From NCBI RefSeq assembly GCF_002744715.1, contig NZ_KZ319367.1:551785-615784 (forward strand): 64,000 bases of DNA, written 5' to 3'. The notes beneath the pieces are model-generated. The model was not told the DNA's origin. It worked only from the letters and a program-made list of their open reading frames with translations, and did no database searches. Origin of the DNA: Marinobacter profundi (lineage in GTDB: Bacteria > Pseudomonadota > Gammaproteobacteria > Pseudomonadales > Oleiphilaceae). Shown piece after piece: positions 1 through 8,442 of the stretch; positions within the stretch are counted from its first letter, which is position 1; every line of letters begins with the position of its first letter. A program made the translations under genes and the position numbers.

Positions 1-2
1 AT

Positions 3-449
3 GTCCTGGTGGTTGACCTGGCGGAACCGGGGGCTCTCCCTGACGTTCACCGTCACGACACCGCCCGTTATCGCTGGTATCAGTGGCGGGAAACCCTGTC
101 GGTACCCTCGGATCTGGACCAGCTGATTGCGCGCATGCAGGAACTGCCGGAAGCATCGGTGCTGGATCTGCGTCTGGAAGGTGCGATTACCCTGGAGGGC
201 CACCAACACCTGAACCACGGGCTGTCGCTGGCGGAAGCCCGATTCCGCAGCGTCAGCTGTGACCGCAGTGGCCTGCAGCTGGAACCCACCGAAGAGGATA
301 TTGCAGCCCTCCATGCCGATGGTTATCTGGGAGAGGCCATCGAAGAGCTACGGCTGCGGCAGGGGGGCGATGTCTCCGGACCGGCGCGGGACGCCCTGGC
401 CATCCTGGCCTCACTGCTCAGCAGCGGCACGCAGGAGGTGACCAAGTGA
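3..449 (+). CDS. C-terminal part of YhaO/SbcD-like DNA repair metallophosphoesterase (5' truncated)
   Basis: The reading frame is open to the window edge, so the gene begins upstream; a GTG at 9 is internal rather than a real start. The 148 visible codons resemble the C-terminal cap region of bacterial Mre11/SbcD/YhaO-type nucleases; the metal-binding phosphoesterase motifs would lie upstream of the window. Identification rests mainly on context: its stop overlaps by four bases (GTGA) the start of a Rad50/YhaN-like ATPase, the usual arrangement for this nuclease-ATPase pair, which processes DNA ends. The pair is probably translationally coupled. Alone, the visible part would be hard to name. 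Confidence 0.7.
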   Translation, partial: VLVVDLAEPGALPDVHRHDTARYRWYQWRETLSVPSDLDQLIARMQELPEASVLDLRLEGAITLEGHQHLNHGLSLAEARFRSVSCDRSGLQLEPTEEDIAALHADGYLGEAIEELRLRQGGDVSGPARDALAILASLLSSGTQEVTK

Positions 450-3094
450 GACTTCAGCGACTCCGCATCGAGCAGGTTCGGCAGTTTCGGACCCCCATGG
501 CCCTGGAGGAACTCCAGCCGGGGATCAACCTTATTCACGGCCCCAATGAGTCCGGCAAGAGTACCCTGGTGCGGGCCATCCGAGCCGCGTTCTTTGAGCG
601 CCACCGCTCCAAATCCGTCGAAGACCTGCGCCCCTGGGGCGATTCCGCCGCAGCGCCCACCATCGAGCTGAAGTTTGACCACGACGGTCAACAATGGCAG
701 CTCACCAAGAGCTTTTTGCAGCGTAAACGCTGTGACCTGGTCATTGATGGCCGCAGTTTTTCCGGGGAGGATGCGGAAGAAAAGCTCGCTGAACTGCTTG
801 GCTTCCAGCTACCGAAGAAGGGCGTCAGCAAAGCCGAGCATTGGGGCATTCCCGGCCTGTTGTGGGTGGAGCAGGGTACCGGTCAGGACATCGAGAAGGC
901 GGTTGAGCATGCCGGCGATCACCTGAAGTCCGCTCTGAATAACCTGGTGGGTGAAGTCGCCAGCAGCGGAGGCGATGATGTCATTCAGGCCGTGGAAAAA
1001 CAGCGGGCGGAACTCCTTACCGCTACGGGCAAGCCCCGTGGCGAGTATCAGCAGCTTGCCGCAGAGCGAGATGAACGGCAACGTGACCTGGCAGAACTGG
1101 CAACCCGGATCGAGCAATACCGGCTCCACGTTGACCGCCTCGGCTTGCTGTCAGCGGAGTTTGATCGTGCCAACGCGGAGCGCCCCTGGGAGGACGCCCT
1201 GCGCCGGATGGAACAGGCCCGGGAGCAGTTCCGCCAGGTAGAGTCGTTGCAGCAGCAACAGCTCCGGGCGCAGGATAGCCTCGGCCAGGTGCGTCAGAAT
1301 CTGGACCTGCTCCGTCAGAACCAGGAGCAGATGCAGGCCCAGGGAACCAAACTGAAACAGCGGGAGGCGGAGCTGCAGGCCGCCCGGCAGCGACTGGCCG
1401 GGGAGGAGGCTCGCACGCCCGGTCTCGACAAGGCCGTAAAAGACGCCCGTGCAGACTACGAAGCGGCTACCCGGGTAGTGGAACAGGCCCGCCAGCAGGA
1501 AATCCGCACACGATTGCAACAGGATGTGGCGAGACTGGAAGACCGGTATCGGACGCTCCGGCAGAATCTGGACAAGGCGTCCGGATTCCAGCAACAGCTG
1601 GATCAGGGCCGGCAGCAGAAGCAGGAAAACAGAATTGATGCAGAGGCGGTCCAGCGAGCCCGTACCACCCGCCGGCAGCTGGATGAAGAAACGATCAGGT
1701 CGCAGGCGATCGCCACCCGGCTGAGCTGGCAACTGGAGCCAGGCCACACCCTGCAGCTCAACGATTCTACCCTGGCGGGGGAGGGTGAACTTCGCCTTCT
1801 TGACGAGGGCCAACTGACCATTCCCGGTGTCGGGCGTCTGGGCATTACACCAGGGGGTGAAGACCTCGCCAGTGCCCGGCGAACCCTGGCCCATCTGGAG
1901 CAGACCCTCTCCGAACACCTCCGTGCCCTTGGCGTTGCCGGAGTCGAAGAAGCTGAGCAGAGGCTGGCGCGATACCAGGATGGCGAGCGCCAGGTCCGGC
2001 ACACGGAAGACCTGTTGCTGTCGGTCGCTCCGCACGGACTGGAGCGCCTTCGCCGCGAAACCGGAGATACCTTTACCGAACTGCAGGGCTGCAAGGCGCA
2101 CCTGGACGGAGCACTGGAGACTGCGGGCGAGCAGGCTGACCACATCCCGGGCCTTGCCGATGCGGAACACGCCCGTAAAGTCGCCGAGCAGCGTGTCGCG
2201 GAGGCCGAAGCGGACCGTAACAGGCACGAAACGCGGGTTCTGACTGCACGGCAGACCTGTGAGACCGCCAACCGCGAATGGCAACAACTCAGCACGGAAC
2301 TGGAGCGCTCCGGGAACCCGCAGCAGCTTCAGGAAATTGCCGGGACCATTGCCGCGACCCAGCGGCGGGAAGCCGAGCTGGTTAAGAACCTGGAAGAGAT
2401 TGAAAGCAGGATTCGCCAGGCCCGTCCCGACTTGTTACAGCAGGATATTCAGCGCTACCGGCAAGCTGCCGAAACCCAACAGGCTGCCCAGAAGAACCGG
2501 GAGCGGGAGCTTCGGGATATCCGTGTCCGCCTGGAGGCGTGGGGGGCAGAAGGACTCGAGGAGAAGTTCAATGAAAGCACGGCTGAACTCGAGCATCTCA
2601 ATCGCCGTTACAGTGAGCTTCATCGCCGCGCCGAAGCACTCGATTTGCTGCTGACCATCCTCACCGACAAGCGTCAGGCGCTTACCCGCCGACTGCAGGC
2701 ACCATTGCAGAAACACCTGGATCACTATCTTTCCGTACTCTTCCCGGAGGCGACACTGGAAGTGGACGAGCACCTGGTGCCCGGCAGGTTCCGTCGTGGC
2801 AACGACCTCGGCCAGATGACCGAACTGAGTTTTGGTGCCCGGGAGCAAATGGGGCTGATCAGCCGTCTGGCTTACGCCGACCTGCTGAAGGACGCCGGAC
2901 GGCCGACGCTGATAATCCTCGATGATACCCTGGTGCACTCGGATACCGGCCGGCTGGATGGCATGAAGCGGATACTGTTTGATGCTGCCCAGCGTCACCA
3001 GATCCTGTTGTTTACCTGCCATCCGGAGAAGTGGCAGGACCTTGGGGTGGAACCGATCGACCTGGAGACACTGAAGGCTCAGCCGCTACTGTAA
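446..3094 (+). CDS. YhaN-like AAA ATPase of the Rad50/SbcC superfamily
   Basis: This 882-residue protein has the split-ATPase layout of SMC/Rad50 proteins. The N-terminal Walker A is GPNESGKST at residues 32-40. A long Gln/Glu/Arg-rich coiled-coil region runs from about 180 to 750, interrupted near 430-490 by a small non-coil segment. The C-terminal half-site has a signature-like LSFGAREQ and a Walker B LIILDD followed by a D-loop at about 825-835. No CxxC zinc hook is visible at the coil apex, which fits YhaN rather than classical SbcC. The GTG start overlaps the upstream nuclease stop (GTGA). Family role: ATP-driven partner of a Mre11-like nuclease in DNA end repair. No plus-strand gene follows for nearly 300 bases. 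Confidence 0.85.
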   Translation: MRLQRLRIEQVRQFRTPMALEELQPGINLIHGPNESGKSTLVRAIRAAFFERHRSKSVEDLRPWGDSAAAPTIELKFDHDGQQWQLTKSFLQRKRCDLVIDGRSFSGEDAEEKLAELLGFQLPKKGVSKAEHWGIPGLLWVEQGTGQDIEKAVEHAGDHLKSALNNLVGEVASSGGDDVIQAVEKQRAELLTATGKPRGEYQQLAAERDERQRDLAELATRIEQYRLHVDRLGLLSAEFDRANAERPWEDALRRMEQAREQFRQVESLQQQQLRAQDSLGQVRQNLDLLRQNQEQMQAQGTKLKQREAELQAARQRLAGEEARTPGLDKAVKDARADYEAATRVVEQARQQEIRTRLQQDVARLEDRYRTLRQNLDKASGFQQQLDQGRQQKQENRIDAEAVQRARTTRRQLDEETIRSQAIATRLSWQLEPGHTLQLNDSTLAGEGELRLLDEGQLTIPGVGRLGITPGGEDLASARRTLAHLEQTLSEHLRALGVAGVEEAEQRLARYQDGERQVRHTEDLLLSVAPHGLERLRRETGDTFTELQGCKAHLDGALETAGEQADHIPGLADAEHARKVAEQRVAEAEADRNRHETRVLTARQTCETANREWQQLSTELERSGNPQQLQEIAGTIAATQRREAELVKNLEEIESRIRQARPDLLQQDIQRYRQAAETQQAAQKNRERELRDIRVRLEAWGAEGLEEKFNESTAELEHLNRRYSELHRRAEALDLLLTILTDKRQALTRRLQAPLQKHLDHYLSVLFPEATLEVDEHLVPGRFRRGNDLGQMTELSFGAREQMGLISRLAYADLLKDAGRPTLIILDDTLVHSDTGRLDGMKRILFDAAQRHQILLFTCHPEKWQDLGVEPIDLETLKAQPLL

Positions 3095-3114
3095 CCTGGC
3101 CCGGCAATCCTGTG

Positions 3115-3159
3115 ACAAGACCCGGTGACGCGGCGTGATTCGCGCCTCCGGTGTCTTGT
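3115..3159 (+). terminator. Stable hairpin downstream of the yhaN-like gene
   Basis: ACAAGAC at 3115-3121 pairs with GTCTTGT at 3153-3159, and the stem continues with CCGG pairs past a one-base bulge; the interior is GC-rich. It starts about 20 bases after the ATPase stop. There is no T-run after it, so it may be a factor-dependent end or an RNA-stabilising structure rather than a simple terminator. Confidence 0.35.
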
Positions 3160-3211
3160 GTCCGGGAGCGTAAAGAAGTTTACAAATGTTTGCGATCAAT
3201 AACTTGTCTGG

Positions 3212-3232
3212 TGGACCTTTTGGGTCCATTTT
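3212..3232 (+). terminator. Small hairpin with T tail
   Basis: TGGACC (3212-3217), loop TTTTG, GGTCCA (3223-3228), then TTTT. This is a weak but canonical rho-independent terminator shape in the gap of about 280 bases between the ATPase and rhodanese genes. The stem is only six pairs. Nothing else clear was seen in this gap. Confidence 0.35.
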
Positions 3233-3377
3233 CATGGGTATCAAAAACCAAACCCGATTTGAGTTGTTCGGCGAAGGAATGCAAGAACAGCGGTGGAGGC
3301 TTTGCCTTCAGCAGTCCGAAGAATCATGGCGCCTGAGCTGAAAACCCTGTTCGGATCACCACAAGGATGTCTATCTG

Positions 3378-4163
3378 ATGATCAGATCTGCCCAATTTCT
3401 CGCCTTCTGTTTCCTGATCAGTGTTGCCGGGTTGCTGCAGGCCGACGAAGGCTTTCCCGGCCGTTCGCTCTATCCTGGCGTTGCAGTTATTGAACTCGAC
3501 GAACTTCACCGGCGTTTGGGCGCGGTTACTGTTGTCGATGTTCGTTCGGAATTTGAGTTCAACACTCTCCACATTGCCGGGGCTCAACATATCCCGCTGT
3601 CGGAGCGGGATTTTGCGGACCGCGTGGCGGCACTGGCGCAGCAGGACGAAAGCCAGCTGGTGTTCTATTGCAATGGGCGCAGCTGCGAAAAATCCTACCA
3701 GGCGGCGGTGAAGGCTGAGCGAGCAGGGGTAGCCGGCACCGTGTCGTTCGATGCGGGCATTTTCGACTGGGCCCGCACCTTTCCCAATGACACGGTGCTG
3801 CTGGGGGAACCGCTGGCCGACGCGGGCAAGCTGCTGACCCGGGACAAGTTCGAGGCACACCTGCTGCCGCCCGAGAAATTTGGATTGTATCTCGACGAGG
3901 CCGGCTTCGCCGTTGATGCCCGCGACAACCAACAGCGGGCCGGCCTTGCTCTGTTCATGGGCCGGGAGAAACGCATCCCGTTCGATAATCGCGCCCGCTG
4001 GGAACAGCTGCTGGCAGAAAGAACCGACAACAGCGCACCGCTGCTGATCTACGATGCCGTCGGCAAACAGGTGCAGTGGTTGCAGTACTTCCTTGAAGCG
4101 AAGGGCGTCGAAAACTATTACTTCATGGCCGGCGGGGCGAAAGCCTTTTTCGACATGCTCTGA
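3378..4163 (+). CDS. Exported rhodanese-domain protein with two tandem rhodanese-like domains
   Basis: The protein has 261 residues. A signal peptide of about 22 residues (hydrophobic FLAFCFLISVAGLLQ, then ADEG) predicts periplasmic location. The first rhodanese domain carries VDVRSEFEF near residue 54 and the active-site loop CNGRSC near 97-102, so a persulfide-forming cysteine is present. The C-terminal part (about 170-261) looks like a second rhodanese fold in which the loop reads YDAVGKQ with no cysteine, so it is probably inactive. ATG 3378 has AAGGA about ten bases upstream. Rhodaneses transfer sulfane sulfur; the acceptor here is unknown. It stands alone between the ATPase gene and the tRNA genes. 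Confidence 0.85.
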   Translation: MIRSAQFLAFCFLISVAGLLQADEGFPGRSLYPGVAVIELDELHRRLGAVTVVDVRSEFEFNTLHIAGAQHIPLSERDFADRVAALAQQDESQLVFYCNGRSCEKSYQAAVKAERAGVAGTVSFDAGIFDWARTFPNDTVLLGEPLADAGKLLTRDKFEAHLLPPEKFGLYLDEAGFAVDARDNQQRAGLALFMGREKRIPFDNRARWEQLLAERTDNSAPLLIYDAVGKQVQWLQYFLEAKGVENYYFMAGGAKAFFDML

Positions 4164-4305
4164 CAGCCAGGTGCCTGCGGGGGGCGCAATGCCCCCGAAT
4201 GGGCCGGCATACTTCCCGACCAGGGGTATTACCGATCAAAGGTTGTGCACCCCGAACAAAAAATGCCCAATAAATCCCTATAAAACAATAACGTGAAAAA
4301 AAGTG

Positions 4306-4333
4306 TTGACGGCGGAAACGTAATCCGTAGAAT
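4306..4333 (+). promoter_or_regulatory. Probable sigma70 promoter of the tRNA operon
   Basis: TTGACG at 4306-4311 and TAGAAT at 4328-4333 are separated by 16 bases. The -10 ends 38 bases before tRNA-Gly, and the preceding sequence is A/T-rich. This fits a strong stable-RNA promoter. Confidence 0.65.
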
Positions 4334-4371
4334 ACGCAGCCGTTGAGAGGCGAATGCCTCAGACACGAAGA

Positions 4372-4447
4372 GCGGGAATAGCTCAGTTGGTAGAGCACAA
4401 CCTTGCCAAGGTTGGGGTCGCGAGTTCGAATCTCGTTTCCCGCTCCA
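4372..4447 (+). tRNA. tRNA-Gly (GCC)
   Basis: This is a 76-nt cloverleaf. The acceptor arm GCGGGAA pairs with TTCCCGC. The D arm contains GCTCAGTTGGTAGAGC, the anticodon stem CAACC/GGTTG holds loop TTGCCAA with GCC at 4405-4407, and the T arm reads GCGAGTTCGAATCTCGT. The discriminator is T and the 3' CCA is encoded. Confidence 0.97.
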
Positions 4448-4542
4448 ATTTCTCTCCGGTTTCGCCGGTTGGAAATCAAAACCCAAGTCTCTCACAGCCC
4501 ACCTGAGAGCATGAAAGTCCTCGATCTCCACGGACTTTTCCC

Positions 4543-4622
<80 letters not shown>

Positions 4623-4790
4623 CTTCTCCTTCACCGTCGTAGCAGATTCGCATCTGACTTCTGTCGTGGTCGGTTGGCCTGCCGGTGTCATGCTATTTCC
4701 ATATTCCCAGACGTCTTGAAATGGCCGATGTTGCCGGGAGCCTAAAGGCGGCTGGCGGATGAGGCGCTCTTATCATATCGCCTCAGAGCG

Positions 4791-4814
4791 AAAAACCCCG
4801 CCGAAGCGGGGTTT
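4791..4814. terminator. Bidirectional rho-independent terminator
   Basis: A perfect nine-pair stem AAACCCCGC/GCGGGGTTT (4793-4801 and 4806-4814) closes a CGAA tetraloop. Read on the minus strand it is followed by TTTTTCG, so it ends the lipoprotein gene whose stop is 30 bases away; read on the plus strand it can end the tRNA transcript. Confidence 0.8.
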
Positions 4815-4843
4815 GTTGGCGCGTTTCCGCTAGCGGAACCTTG

Positions 4844-6973
4844 TCACAGGGCCACCGTCAACGGATCCTGAATCACCGTGTGGATGAACTGGATGACGTT
4901 GCGGGTGTCCTCGGCCTGCTTGACGAAGGCGTCTATGTTGCTGCCAGTGTAGTCGTCGCTGCCCAGCACTCGGACCCAAACATCCTCAGTACGGTCGCCG
5001 TAGGCGCAGCTGAGATCATCCGGTTGACGCTCCACGAAATCCACCATGGCACCGGAGTAGATGGTTGCGGTGGTGTGGTTGAAGGCGCTGTAGTCCACGT
5101 AACCGCTGGTCAGGCGTTTTGCTCCACAGTCGGCAGCATTGCCCTGGCAGGCCTCGGTGCCATCCATCAGGAACAGGAGGCCTTCAGCTGTGAGCTGATC
5201 CCGCAGGTCTTCTTTGATGGCCAAGTCCACCGGGGTCCACGTACCATCCTGTATGATCTCAACGGTGCCCTCGAGTTTGCCCCAGCGCATCAGCGCCCAG
5301 TACAGCGACAGACCGGCCAACGGGGAATCGACTGTTTGGTAGGTGACGTTGCCGGTGCCATCATCAATGCCGTAAGCCAGGCGGCCAGCCAGGTCGAGCT
5401 TGAGGCCGACGGAGGCGTTGATGGAATTCATCACGTCATACAGGGCCCGGTCCAGAACCCGTGGATTGGTCAGTGCTACCCGTACCACGTTCAGGCGGCC
5501 AAGCTCCAGTTCAATCACATCGTCCTCGTAGCCTTCGACGATCACGCATTCACCGGAATCCGGGTCGAATTCCATTGGCACGGTACCACCATTCATCGAG
5601 ACCGGTTGCGGACAATCATTACCGTCCAGAACCGGAACCCCATTCTCGTCGCGTACCAATTCCCATAGATCACCGAAAACTTCACCCTTGTTGGTAAAAT
5701 CAACGCCTTCGTTCAGGCCGAGCACAGTATTGATGAACACCAGTCCATCGATGGTCAGGGGCACACTCTTGTTGGAGGCGCCACCCAGGAAGGCAGCCGC
5801 GGCATGCATCAGATCGAACCTGCCATCGGCCGTGGGCAGCGTCTGCAGGGGGGCTTCCGGCATATCCTGGATAACATCGTGCATGAACACGATGGTACGC
5901 CGTGCATCATCGGCATGGGTCATAAAACCGGCGATGTTCTCACCGTAATATCCCTCAAGATCGAAAACCTGCGCCCATGCATAACCGGTATCGTCCCGGT
6001 AATGGCAGGTACTGCCGTTATCGTAGTACTGGATATAGCTCAGCAGCTGGTTTGCGTAGTCCATCTGGCGGTCATGGGTAGTTCCGGACAGGTCCGCATA
6101 CCCTTTATACAGGTCAACACCATGATCCCGCCCGGGTGTGCCGTCCCGCAGGTAAGCGAGGTCTCCGAGTTCAAGGTCAGCCCGGATCTCGAGCCATTGG
6201 GGGGCGATGGTCTGGCCGCCCTCGTGCTTTTCGGGGCCGAAACCAGCAATCCGGCCCTCCTTGAGCAGTGCATTATAGAGGGCGAGGTTCTCCCGAGGGG
6301 AGTCGATGGTGTTTTCAACGGGTAAACCGGTCACCGGATCACTGGAAACCAGAATCAATCGACCGGCAGGGTCCAGTTTGATGGATTCTGAGGCATTGAT
6401 GTTTTTGATGGCCTCCTCCAGAGCGCGAGCGAACACAGTCGGATTCTGCGTCATGGTGCGGACCATGTTCAGCCGGCCGATCTCGAGTTCGATGGTGTAC
6501 TGCTCATAGCCTTCTTCCACCGCACAAACCGGCTCTTCTTCCAGAGTGTCGATAACCATTGGCACCGTGTCAGTCGTGGTACCGTCCGCAAGCGTGATGG
6601 TTTCGGAGGCGATCGGCTGGATACACTCCAGGGCATCCAGAACGGGAACGCCATAGGCATCGCGTACCACCATCCACAGATCACCAAACAGGTTCTGCGG
6701 ATCCGCGGAGACCTCGTTTAAACCCAGTGCAGAGTTGATAAAAACTACCGAATCCACCGAGAGTGGTATCTCCTTGCCGGTGGCGGCACCAAGGAAAGAC
6801 GCGGCACTGTCGAGAACTTTCGGAGATATCGGCACCTGCTCTGCGGCAGGCGGGTTGGTCACCAGGTCTGAGATCCCGCTCAAAGATGATGAGCCGTCAC
6901 TGCAGCCGGAAAGTAGAACCGTGGTCAGGACTGTTCCCGCCAAGATTTTCTTCTGGTTGTACAGATCAAACAT
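4844..6973 (-). CDS. Lipoprotein of unknown function built from two copies of one large domain
   Basis: I do not recognise this 709-residue protein. It starts with a type II signal peptide, hydrophobic LAGTVLTTVL then lipobox LSGC at Cys24; Ser at +2 predicts outer-membrane sorting. The rest is two homologous halves, about residues 55-371 and 388-703. Matching blocks in order: AASFLGAATGKEIPL and AAAFLGGASNKSVPL; FGDLW then VRD.(Y/N)GVPVLD; GRLN(M/V)VR; INAS..(I/L)KLD.AGRL; a closing segment ending in HDVIQD or HTVIQD. The +/-1 cysteines in each half may pair. ATG 6973 has GAGGG seven bases upstream. It is monocistronic, with a good terminator at 4791-4814. A surface or periplasmic structural role is only a guess. 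Confidence 0.75.
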   Translation of the reverse strand: MFDLYNQKKILAGTVLTTVLLSGCSDGSSSLSGISDLVTNPPAAEQVPISPKVLDSAASFLGAATGKEIPLSVDSVVFINSALGLNEVSADPQNLFGDLWMVVRDAYGVPVLDALECIQPIASETITLADGTTTDTVPMVIDTLEEEPVCAVEEGYEQYTIELEIGRLNMVRTMTQNPTVFARALEEAIKNINASESIKLDPAGRLILVSSDPVTGLPVENTIDSPRENLALYNALLKEGRIAGFGPEKHEGGQTIAPQWLEIRADLELGDLAYLRDGTPGRDHGVDLYKGYADLSGTTHDRQMDYANQLLSYIQYYDNGSTCHYRDDTGYAWAQVFDLEGYYGENIAGFMTHADDARRTIVFMHDVIQDMPEAPLQTLPTADGRFDLMHAAAAFLGGASNKSVPLTIDGLVFINTVLGLNEGVDFTNKGEVFGDLWELVRDENGVPVLDGNDCPQPVSMNGGTVPMEFDPDSGECVIVEGYEDDVIELELGRLNVVRVALTNPRVLDRALYDVMNSINASVGLKLDLAGRLAYGIDDGTGNVTYQTVDSPLAGLSLYWALMRWGKLEGTVEIIQDGTWTPVDLAIKEDLRDQLTAEGLLFLMDGTEACQGNAADCGAKRLTSGYVDYSAFNHTTATIYSGAMVDFVERQPDDLSCAYGDRTEDVWVRVLGSDDYTGSNIDAFVKQAEDTRNVIQFIHTVIQDPLTVAL

Positions 6974-7087
6974 TTCGCTACCCTCAAATACGCCTTGCCA
7001 GCCCGTCGCAACAACATTCCAGCACAGGGAACAATCGGTTCGGCCACTTTGTGCCGTTGATTGGCCTGCCTTGCCTGCGACGACGAT

Positions 7088-7109
7088 TATTGATCGTTCA
7101 CCGTCAATA
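7088..7109. repeat. Inverted repeat upstream of the duplicated-domain lipoprotein
   Basis: TATTGA (7088-7093) and TCAATA (7104-7109) are separated by ten bases, giving a 22-bp operator-like dyad about 115 bases before the minus-strand lipoprotein start. The right arm contains a minus-strand TTGAC. No matching -10 was found. Confidence 0.3.
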
Positions 7110-7128
7110 TAGAGCGCATTCGCTGTCG

Positions 7129-7187
7129 CACCCTTAGATGCAGATCAACAAAACTGCGGATTTTTTAATCATCTGACGTCAAGGGTG
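7129..7187. repeat. Extended imperfect inverted repeat in the 300-base gap
   Basis: CACCCTT (7129-7135) pairs with AAGGGTG (7181-7187), and AGATG (7136-7140) pairs with CATCT (7170-7174) across a six-base internal loop; the apex contains TTTTTT. It sits between the RES toxin stop at 7274 and the lipoprotein start at 6973, so it could end toxin transcription or form part of the lipoprotein leader. Nothing else clear was seen in this gap. Confidence 0.3.
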
Positions 7188-7273
7188 AGGGCGGAGCGAG
7201 GGTTGGGTGAGAATGAGCGCGATCATGATTCTATTGGTGCCGGGCTGCGCAGCGAGCGAAGTTCTGCAGAGTC

Positions 7274-8068
7274 TCAAAATGCGGGCTGGGGAAAGTTGCC
7301 ATCGACCAGGAAAACATGCCGGTGAAAGTCAACGCCCCGTTTGTGGCCATCTTCCCCCGCCAGGCTCATCGATACTGTTTCCTGACCGCTGACAACGATC
7401 AGGCGCTGCCGGCTTCTGGGTTGCTTGTCGGAAAATGGCCTGGGTGAAAACAGCGCGGCATTGATACCTTCGACACCCTGGCAAACCTCGAATGGCAGCT
7501 GATAGAGCCCGGCCTGACGTGCCCGTGCAGACAGAAACTGGAAGGCTTCGACGCCGGCCCGGCGCATATCGGTGCCGAGGGCCTGGCTTTCCCGGTAGCT
7601 GACTGGATCAGTCAGTACCTCATGCAGGTCCCGCCATGCTTCCTCCTGCAGGCGGATGCCTTTGGCAGTGCGGATGCGAACACTGAAGAGTGTATGCAGA
7701 GTCGTCAGAGGCCTTGGAAAAGGAGTTTCCAGGTGGCTGAGGAATACGAAGCGGTAATAAGCGGTTTCCGCCAGCGCGGTGTCCACGCTCATGGCGCCAT
7801 AGAACAAACTGGGTTCGAAACTGCGCCCGAAGCGGGAGCCGTACTTCAGCGGCGGATAGCGGAACGGCGTGGACAGCAGGTAGTGCAGTTTTTCTGTTTT
7901 GGGAGGCAGGGCAGGCTTGCTGCCCTCCAGTAATTCCTCCAGACGCATCTGCTCCTGGATGTTGTCCACCAGCCGGGTTGTCGCTATTTCCTCCTGGCTT
8001 TCCACCACGCGGAACACAGCCCCCTGCAGGGCAGTCAGGTGCTCGGTGACCCGCTCCCGATAGTTCAA
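7274..8068 (-). CDS. RES-domain toxin (NAD-degrading type II toxin family)
   Basis: The protein has 264 residues. The RES core spans about residues 70-220 and begins RYPP at 70; it contains a conserved arginine in SRFGR (77-82), the FYGAMS strand and the glutamate of LAETAYYRF (E101). These match the polar pocket residues of the family, whose members (MbcT, ParT) consume NAD+ and stop growth. The start is an unusual TTG that overlaps the antitoxin stop (TTGA, 8065-8068), implying translational coupling and low toxin output. It lies downstream of the DUF2384 antitoxin, the standard order for RES/Xre pairs. All core motifs are intact, so it is probably functional. Confidence 0.85.
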   Translation of the reverse strand: MNYRERVTEHLTALQGAVFRVVESQEEIATTRLVDNIQEQMRLEELLEGSKPALPPKTEKLHYLLSTPFRYPPLKYGSRFGRSFEPSLFYGAMSVDTALAETAYYRFVFLSHLETPFPRPLTTLHTLFSVRIRTAKGIRLQEEAWRDLHEVLTDPVSYRESQALGTDMRRAGVEAFQFLSARARQAGLYQLPFEVCQGVEGINAALFSPRPFSDKQPRSRQRLIVVSGQETVSMSLAGEDGHKRGVDFHRHVFLVDGNFPQPAF

Positions 8069-8430
8069 ATCCGCCCCCGCATGGCGTCGAGGTAGTGATT
8101 GACCCGTACCAGTCCTTCTGCGGTCTGAATCAGCTCGCGGGGTATCGCGTCAAAGTAGCGGTTGCGGGTGTCCAGCCAGTGCTGCATGGCATCTTCATCG
8201 CCGCCGGTCAGGCTGTAGACGCTGCGGTATAGGCGAATGAACAGCAAGGCCAGTTCGCCTGCCTTGCTGGCCGGGTCAACACCGTCGCGCACCAGTCCGG
8301 TACGGTTCCGGCCCACCACGTCAGCGAGTTCCGCCTGGGTAAGCCCCATGGCGCGGCCGGCATTGAGCAGTGCCTTGCCGAGCAGCATGCGATCGCTGGT
8401 GGTGTCACGTTTAGCCGTGGGAGAGATCAT
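8065..8430 (-). CDS. Xre/MbcA/ParS-type antitoxin (DUF2384 domain)
   Basis: The protein has 121 residues. The N-terminal helix-turn-helix (about 15-55, LGKALLNAGRAMGLTQAELA then VVGRNRTGL) is followed by the C-terminal toxin-binding domain (about 60-121) with W84-containing HWL and the closing VRVNHYLDAMRG, typical of antitoxins that bind RES toxins. ATG 8430 has a perfect AGGAGG five bases upstream. The gene is first in the operon, so antitoxin is made ahead of toxin. A long operator-like inverted repeat covers its promoter, which fits autorepression. Confidence 0.87.
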   Translation of the reverse strand: MISPTAKRDTTSDRMLLGKALLNAGRAMGLTQAELADVVGRNRTGLVRDGVDPASKAGELALLFIRLYRSVYSLTGGDEDAMQHWLDTRNRYFDAIPRELIQTAEGLVRVNHYLDAMRGRI

Positions 8431-8442
8431 AATCGCCTCCTT

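Noticed and set aside
1151..2287. Long open frame on the minus strand across the YhaN-like gene
   Set aside because: It lies wholly opposite a strongly coding coiled-coil gene, and its translation shows no domain; a high-GC shadow frame.
4180..4196. GGGGGC-GCAAT-GCCCCC hairpin after the rhodanese gene as a terminator
   Set aside because: It is stable, but no T-run follows on the plus strand and the minus strand has no gene ending there; not enough to call.
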